38,372 bases of DNA from Rhizophagus sp. LPA8_4_AMF (Eukaryota > Glomeromycota > Glomeromycetes > Glomerales > Glomeraceae), in the NCBI GenBank assembly GCA_021464525.1, contig JADRCO010000305.1:1-38372 (forward strand), read 5' to 3'. Below, one piece after another: positions 32,608-38,372 of this stretch. The notes below the pieces were generated by a model, which was given only the letters and a program-made list of their open reading frames with translations, ran no database searches and was not told the DNA's origin. Position numbers and translations under genes: made by a program. Within the stretch, counting starts at the first letter, position 1. Each line of letters begins with the position of its first letter.

Positions 32608-32623
32608 CCAGTATCCAAAAGAT
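32608..32623. repeat. LINE target site duplication, right copy
   Basis: Exact 16-base match to 23582-23597, at the 5' end of the minus-strand LINE. Confidence 0.9.
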
Positions 32624-33150
32624 TTGATTTCCATAAATGGAGATGTCTAAAGCAGAAAGAATCACGTGATCATAGAAAAATATTTGTCACTGGTGTCACG
32701 CCAATCCACTTTCCCGTTTTTATTAAGTATTCTGTGGACTTCAGAATTTTTCGATTAGTGAAAACCTGTCATTCCCTTATTTGTCATATACATAGTTTCC
32801 TAATGTTATAATGCCAGCCAAAACTGCTCCACTTTAGATGTCCCTCATAAATGGAAATAATTGTATGATTGACATGAAAAACAAAGACATGTTGTTTTAC
32901 AACAATGCATATTCCTTATATTCATTCTTGTATTCTTTAATGAATAACAGCAGGTGAAAGTGATTTATTTATTATAAACAAAAAAATAATTCTATTACAA
33001 TGTTAACCTATAATTCTTTTCAGACATGAATAATCGATATGAGCATTACTTTATTTCCATCAAATGTCCTTGAATAACACTATAACATTATCATTTGTTT
33101 CTCACCAAGTTCACAATAAAATAAAAAAATAAACATTTAAAGTAAAGTAA
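32624..33150. other. Intergenic DNA between LINE and second kinase
   Basis: Contains ATCACGTGATCA near 32662, a perfect palindrome with a CACGTG core, and the second copy of the dispersed repeat (32768-32844). No gene is seen; the 80-codon frame at 32569-32811 crosses the LINE boundary and is not a gene. Confidence 0.5.
32768..32844 (+). repeat. Dispersed repeat, copy 2
   Basis: Same orientation and word order as 18789-18867, with about ten substitutions and small indels. It lies in the host DNA that flanks the LINE, not in the LINE. Confidence 0.7.
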
Positions 33151-34804
33151 TTAATTATTTCCATCTATAATAGAAAATTGTTTAATTAAAATTTGATAGT
33201 TAAAAAAAAATCATATGTAAAAAATAATTACCTTTAGACTTAATATCAAGTTTAGTAAAATCCATTCTCAAGGAATCTATAAATATTAGTTGTTAACATT
33301 CATTATAAAACTAATATAAATTATTATAAAAACTATATACTGTATATTAACCTGAATATTCTATTCCAAGTAAATCATCACCACTATCAGCATTTTTTGG
33401 TTCTGGAAGATCTTTAAAATCTAAAAGTCTACTCTTATAAACTGTGTTATATATGGGAGAGTACTAGTAGATGGTGATGGTAATTGAACTGTTGAAGATG
33501 ACAAATATGACTTTTTATTAATATCCTCTGCTTCTTTAATTTGCCCATAAATTACAGAATCTACATTATTTCCTCTAATAGCATCCCATAAACCATAAAA
33601 TAACTCTTGTAATTCATCTGCATTAGGTCGTTTTAAAGGGTCTGCATCCCAACATTGATTAATAATGTCAAAAATTAATTGAGGGATTTTATAATTAGAC
33701 TTTGGCCTCAACCCCTTACAAATTTTCATTGCTAAAAATTCATCATGAGCTATATCATAATAAGGAGGAAAACCTGTACAAATTTCATATGCAATGATTC
33801 CAAATGCATAAATATCACTTTTTTGAGTATATTCTTTTCCTCTTAAAACTTCTGGAGCTACATAAGGTAATACTCCATATATTTTTTTATTACTATCTTG
33901 AGAAGTCTTTGCATTTACTGGTTGACATAATCCTAAATCAGTAATATAAGCATAATCATCAAAATTGCTTAATATATTTCCACAATGAAAATCATGATGA
34001 ATTAATCCATTATTATGAATATCTTTAAGACCAACTGTGATAAAATATAAATTATAAATCTTTTGCTTCCAATTCAGTGAAATGAAGTTGTTATTTAAAT
34101 GTTGTCTTAAGCTACCATTTTTTAATTCCATCACCATCATAAAATCATTTGTTATTGGATCTTTAGTAATACCAAAACAACAAACTACACAAGCAGTATA
34201 AGATACTAAAATAGTTGATTCAATCTTAAAAGAAAATTATAGTTAGTATAACATTTAAAGGTTAATGAAGATTTATAAGAAAATATCTTACTTCTTTTAA
34301 AAATTCTGTTGTAAAGTTTTGTGAGTTGTGCAAACATTTTAAAGCAACTTTTGTTTTACCAATTCTTTCAAATTGATAATAATTGTCATAATACGCTACC
34401 AAAGGACCATCATTCCATACTGCTTTAAAAACAGATCCAAATCCCCCTTTTGCTAGATATACAACATCTTCAAATTTATCATATTCAATCCACTCTATGA
34501 CTTGCTTAAAATTTTTAGCTTTTAATTGCGCTTTTTGAATGAATTCGTCAACGGCATGATTTCCACTTGTCCAATTTTTGAAATTTTGTTGAAAATATTT
34601 AGATTTACATGACAAACAATAACGATTATAACCAGTATTAAGAAGTTTACATTCTTTACATAAACCATATTCTTTATATCGGTTTTTTAATTCTTCGTTT
34701 AATATCAGTTTATCAATTAACGATTCTTGTTCTTCAGTCAATTTTCAATGTTCGAAGTCTTTTATTTGTTCAAATACATCGTCACTCAATTTAATTTCAT
34801 TCAT
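33151..34804 (-). pseudogene. TKL-like protein kinase with N-terminal zinc ribbon, probably inactivated
   Basis: Minus-strand exons are 34292-34804, 33352-34224, 33232-33276 and 33151-33164, with introns of 67, 75 and 67 bases. The start MNEIKLSDDVFEQIKDFEH is followed at codon 20 by TGA (34745-34747), after which the same frame continues KLTEEQESLIDKLI. A CKEC/CLSC zinc ribbon follows, then GGFGSVFKAVW, VALK, HHDFHCGN, DLG, APE and CWDADPLKRPN, so the kinase core is well kept. Near 33440 a second defect shifts frame: one frame ends at 33421, while an overlapping frame reads YKSRLLDFKDLPEPKN and splices on to DSLRMDFTKLDIKSK. Two independent defects in an otherwise family-like gene suggest a young pseudogene; sequencing error or use of a downstream start cannot be excluded. 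No in-frame ATG exists between the stop and the kinase lobe. Confidence 0.82.
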
Positions 34805-36176
34805 TTTAATAAATAATTTATTTAACAAAAAAATTATGTTACTAATTCGTATGAAAAAAAAATAAAGAATAATAAAGAATAATGTGGTGAAACAATCATT
34901 TTAGGTGATCGGCAATTAAATTTATTCAATTTTGGCAAATTCCGGTTTTTTATTTATTCTCCATAATAGGTAAGATTAAATGACAAAATGAAATAAAATA
35001 TAGTAAGTATAAAATGTTGTGAATTTACTCAGCGAAATTAAACTTTACATGTTAATAATATTTTCAAATTCAGTAATGATTTAAATCAAAAAAAAAAAAA
35101 AACCCCCCAAAAAATTTTTAATAATAAAAGAAAAATTAAAAATCGTTATAATAATATGATTTAACTGAAGAACTTTAGTAAGAGAAGTTGTCATAAATTT
35201 GAGTAAATAATGTACTGAATGTATCTAATAAATATATTAATCAATTAATCGATTAATTTTCGCAGGAAAAAACAGTTGTCAATTAAATGTAATCGTGATT
35301 TTGATCGAACGTACATATAGATTCTTTAGCCAAATCTTTAGGTTTGCATTATCATCGAAATTTAAAATGATAAAATATACTGGCAGTATTATCACTAATC
35401 CAAGCTGAAAATACTATTGATAAATATGATATGGTCCAATCCGGTCAGTTGTTACATGAAATAAATCTAAATTATGATCAAAAAAATAAGTAAATAAATA
35501 AACTAAATCTCATAAAAAGCCATTAGAATAGTTTGTAAAATCATCAATATTTTTTTTTTTTAAAAGAAAAAACTTGATCGCATCTATTCCCTTTAATGTA
35601 AACTTAAAATAACGAAAGAGAAAAATTGTGTGAAACAACAAAGGGAAAAGGTTATTAAATTTAAATATATTCCCTATAAGAGTAATAGTACGTTTATTTG
35701 ATAAGCTATTGTAGTCTGTATATGCTTATCCGATATCTAATGAAATTTTTAAACCCATCTTTTATTCACACTGTCGTCAAAATTTCTTTTACAATCATTC
35801 ATATATAACTTTAGTAATATATTTGAAAATTAATAAAAAATCACAAAATCAACTTTTGAAAAAGAGAATACATTTATCATAAATTCTGAAACCCATTTTC
35901 TACTAGTTAACTTAAATTTTATACCGCACGATTAAATAAGGATCGTTATTAAAAAATTTTTGATATAATAAATATAGTGTATCCCGGTAAATTGATATAA
36001 ATTCTTGATTTTACTTTTGGCAAAAGAAACAATAACCATGTTCTCTAACATCAACTTCAATAAAAAAATAAATGAAAAAGTGATTACTTGAAATTTTTAT
36101 TTGATATAAATTTTTTTAAAATAGCATTGATATAATACGTAATATAAAAACGCTTGCAAAACATAAAAATAATTAT
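34805..36176. other. AT-rich intergenic DNA
   Basis: No gene seen on either strand. A homopolymer junction of A and C runs lies at 35086-35115. The stretch just before the ATG of the minus-strand kinase (34805-34870) is A/T-rich without a clear TATA box. Confidence 0.5.
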
Positions 36177-36640
36177 CACTTTATAATTTGAAAGACTTCA
36201 AACTCTTCTACAGAAAAACTATTAACAGTCTTTTTGATTTGTTTTTCATAAGACCTTTTTCTACGATAACTATTACTATAACAGATAATAAATTATCTCT
36301 AATATATTAAACAAGGTCTTCACTAAAGTATGCACCGCAATGATTTGTATTATATGCGGCATTATATTCATATTTTACACGACCTAAAATATATATTTAA
36401 TATTATCAAAATTTTAAAAAGAGAATATAAAACTATCATTAATAATACCCCAACTATAATCAGATTTCCATTCAACCGGATTATGTCCTCTAACAATTTC
36501 GTTGTTGTCTTTCACTTTAATGACTGTTACCAGTTACGGTGTAAGAGTGATTATCGTGGAATTTACTAGGAGTAAGCTCATCCTGAGAACCACGAAGTAA
36601 TAATTTAAATTCATATGAAGTTACGTTAGGTATTTGTTTG
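36177..36640 (-). pseudogene. TLDc remnant without ZZ fingers
   Basis: Minus-strand reading gives, in order, SYEFKLLLRGSQDE (about 36630-36580), a damaged middle including KVKDNNEIVRGHNPVEWKSD (about 36515-36455), NDSFIFSF (about 36430-36420), then SYEKQIKK (about 36260-36235) directly followed by a tail FSVEEFEVFQIIK and a stop at 36177. About 90 codons between SFIFSF and SYEKQ are lost or unrecognisable and the frame is broken. The interesting point is that the TLDc end and the tail are separated by only a few codons, with no intron and no ZZ exons. BTB and BACK are not seen to the right. Confidence 0.75.
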
Positions 36641-37299
36641 TAAATATTTACACTAAATAAAGTAATTTTCAAACTTGTTTGACAAAAGAGGCAAAGAAAA
36701 ATATATGATCAAAAGATATGACAGGTGGATATAAACAAAAGAATGAAACTTATGTGAATGTAATTAACGGAACTGGCCGATCTAACAGAACAAAGTATGA
36801 TTCCATACAGTTTTACGGACTTGGTGTAAAATATAAAACTTTAAAAATTTAGGTAGTGTAACACAAGGACTTAGTTTCAGAACGATCGTAAGTATAAAAT
36901 TCATTTTTTTCTTAACATATGAAAAAGAATTTAACCAATCATTTTTCTCTTTGATATTACAACATATGCAACTTCAACTTGAAGTAGTATAGGCATTTGA
37001 ATACCAGTTCCTCTAATAAATACGTTTGTAATAAGAACAGGAATAACAGCTTACAGCTGAGTGAAGTGCTTTCAATACTCTATTTTATGAAAATAAAGAA
37101 ACAGGAATACATTATGATGTAGGCTGTAGGCATTACCAAGAGCCAAATAAAATTCTAATGATCAAGAATTCGTGGATGTTTCTGAACAAATGGAATGATT
37201 TAAATTCATGACTAATTTTTTTATTGGTTAGATGAGATGATTAATCACTTCAAAAATTCAACAAATGTAGGATATTATTTAAAGTTAAGTTTAAATTTT
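36641..37299. other. Intergenic DNA
   Basis: No gene or bounded repeat recognised. Composition is a little less extreme than the neighbouring AT-rich DNA, so it could hold a decayed element I cannot identify. Confidence 0.4.
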
Positions 37300-38135
37300 T
37301 GTAAAATAAAAAGGAATATCGCTTTTACTTATATTATTTTATTTTTATATGAAAATTTGATGCAAACTCTGTTCCAAATTGTGATGCTGCTGACTATCTT
37401 TTAAGTGGCGATGTTTTAAAGTGAAGAATTTTCAACTAAATACTGAAATCTTTAAATTTTAATAACTTGTGCATTAATAAAGTATAAACTTTAAAATAAC
37501 CTTCCAAATAGGAAACTAAATCATTTCATCTGATTTAAAATAATGTTTCCTAAAGCCATTATTTATTCATTAAAGTGAAATCTTTTTAAAAAGAAAGTTA
37601 TTTTTATGAAAGCGACATTTATCTATTAGAATATTTTCACCAAGTTTGAAATAAATTCAGAATTGTTGAAGAGTAATTAACAAACAAATTTATTATAAAG
37701 TCAATTTATATAAAACAAAATAGTTTCATAACAAAAAAATCTTCATTATACGTAGTTTCGATTAATCATTTAACGACGAGCCCCTACGTTGTTAATCTTA
37801 AAAGCTAAAAATATCATAATTCAAATATTTGTTCAAAAATAGTCGACTATTTTGATATTTATATATTAAGTTTTTCTAACCAAATCAAATCAAATCATAG
37901 GATATTTTGTAAACATTTTTATTGATTTTTTTTTTAAAAAAATTCTTTAATAATTAATTTTATTTATTTTTTTTAAAAAAAATATTTTTTTTTTATATTG
38001 TTTGCATTAATGTATTGTATACAAAAAAAAAAATTTTTATTTCTCTAAAGTAACATTATTTAGCTATAAAAAATTTGAATTTGAATTTTTTTAATAACTT
38101 TGAAATGTTAGAAATATTAACTAGAAGTTGCGATT
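37300..38135. repeat. Segmental duplication, copy C, with an internal microinversion
   Basis: Homologous to copies A and B: TTTGATGCAAACTCTGTTCC (A: TTTGATGCAAAATCTATTCC), TAATAACTTGTGCATTAATA, AACAAACAAATTTATTATAA and TGTATTGTATACAAAA occur in the same order. Positions 37488-37576 run in the opposite orientation to the matching parts of A and B. Homology ends near 38135, just before a GC-rich hairpin. Confidence 0.78.
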
Positions 38136-38372
38136 TGTGGGGGACTTCGTCCCCCTAAGTGATTTTTTTGTATAACTAAAAGGATTTCTCTTTAATAAAC
38201 GTAAATATTTTTTGGATGTAATACTGTTTAAAGATATGTGACTTGGTTTGTAAAAAGTCATCTTTTCAGTTTTATTAATAAAAAAATAAGAAAACAAAAA
38301 ATAAGCATATATAAACATGAATTTTAAATATAAAATTGCATTTTTTATATTATATTTTATTAAAATAATTAT
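38136..38372. other. Right edge of window, unrelated AT-rich DNA beginning with a GC hairpin
   Basis: The sequence GGGGGACTTCGTCCCCC at 38139-38155 is a perfect 7-bp stem with a three-base loop in otherwise A/T-rich DNA. Beyond it, similarity to copies A and B is lost and no gene is seen; the 65-codon minus-strand frame at 38121-38318 has no domain. Confidence 0.5.

Noticed and set aside
34880-36170. Search for tRNA genes, CRISPR-like arrays or other structured RNAs, here and across the window
   Set aside because: No cloverleaf with a GGTTCRANYCC-type arm and no regularly spaced repeats were recognised by eye; a covariance-model scan would be decisive.

Overview
The window looks like nuclear DNA of an arbuscular mycorrhizal fungus, most likely Rhizophagus (Glomeromycotina). 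The evidence is very AT-rich intergenic DNA, short GT-AG introns of about 65-95 bases, and families hugely expanded in that group: TKL-like protein kinases with N-terminal CxxC zinc-ribbon motifs, BTB-BACK-TLDc proteins and degenerate F-box proteins. The species call is inference from recognised family style, not from a search.

Layout, left to right. 1-1129: AT-rich DNA with a 125-bp MITE. 1130-3311: four-exon TKL-like kinase (+). 3312-6929: intergenic, with a 435-bp foldback element and a diverged direct duplication. 6930-9328: five-exon BTB-BACK-TLDc gene that carries two ZZ zinc fingers (+). 9329-12436: decayed TLDc remnant (+) and duplicated flank. 12437-13456: 5'-truncated paralog (-). 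13467-14839: non-autonomous hAT-like element with an 8-bp target duplication. 15179-16573: F-box protein (+). 16574-20249: intergenic with a second copy of the duplicated flank. 20250-22458: second, apparently intact BTB-BACK-TLDc-ZZ-ZZ gene (-). 23598-32607: a complete 9-kb LINE (-) bounded by a perfect 16-bp target site duplication. 33151-34804: second TKL-like kinase (-), apparently a pseudogene. 36177-36640: TLDc remnant without ZZ fingers (-). 37300 to about 38135: third copy of the duplicated flank.

How it fits together. The recurrent unit is a BTB-TLDc family expanding by segmental duplication, often tail to tail, and then decaying: two whole genes, one truncated gene and three remnants sit in 38 kb. 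The whole copies share an architecture I do not recognise as standard: BTB, BACK, TLDc, two ZZ fingers and a short CxxC-CxxC tail. Each ZZ finger is a separate exon with phase-1 introns on both sides, spliced between the TLDc domain and a conserved C-terminal tail. The ZZ-less remnant near 36.2 kb keeps TLDc and that tail contiguous. BTB-BACK normally recruits CUL3, ZZ domains of some families read N-termini or SUMO, and TLDc proteins act on V-ATPase or oxidative stress, so a substrate-adaptor role is a reasonable but untested inference. Transposons (hAT-like, LINE, foldback, MITE) sit between and beside these genes.
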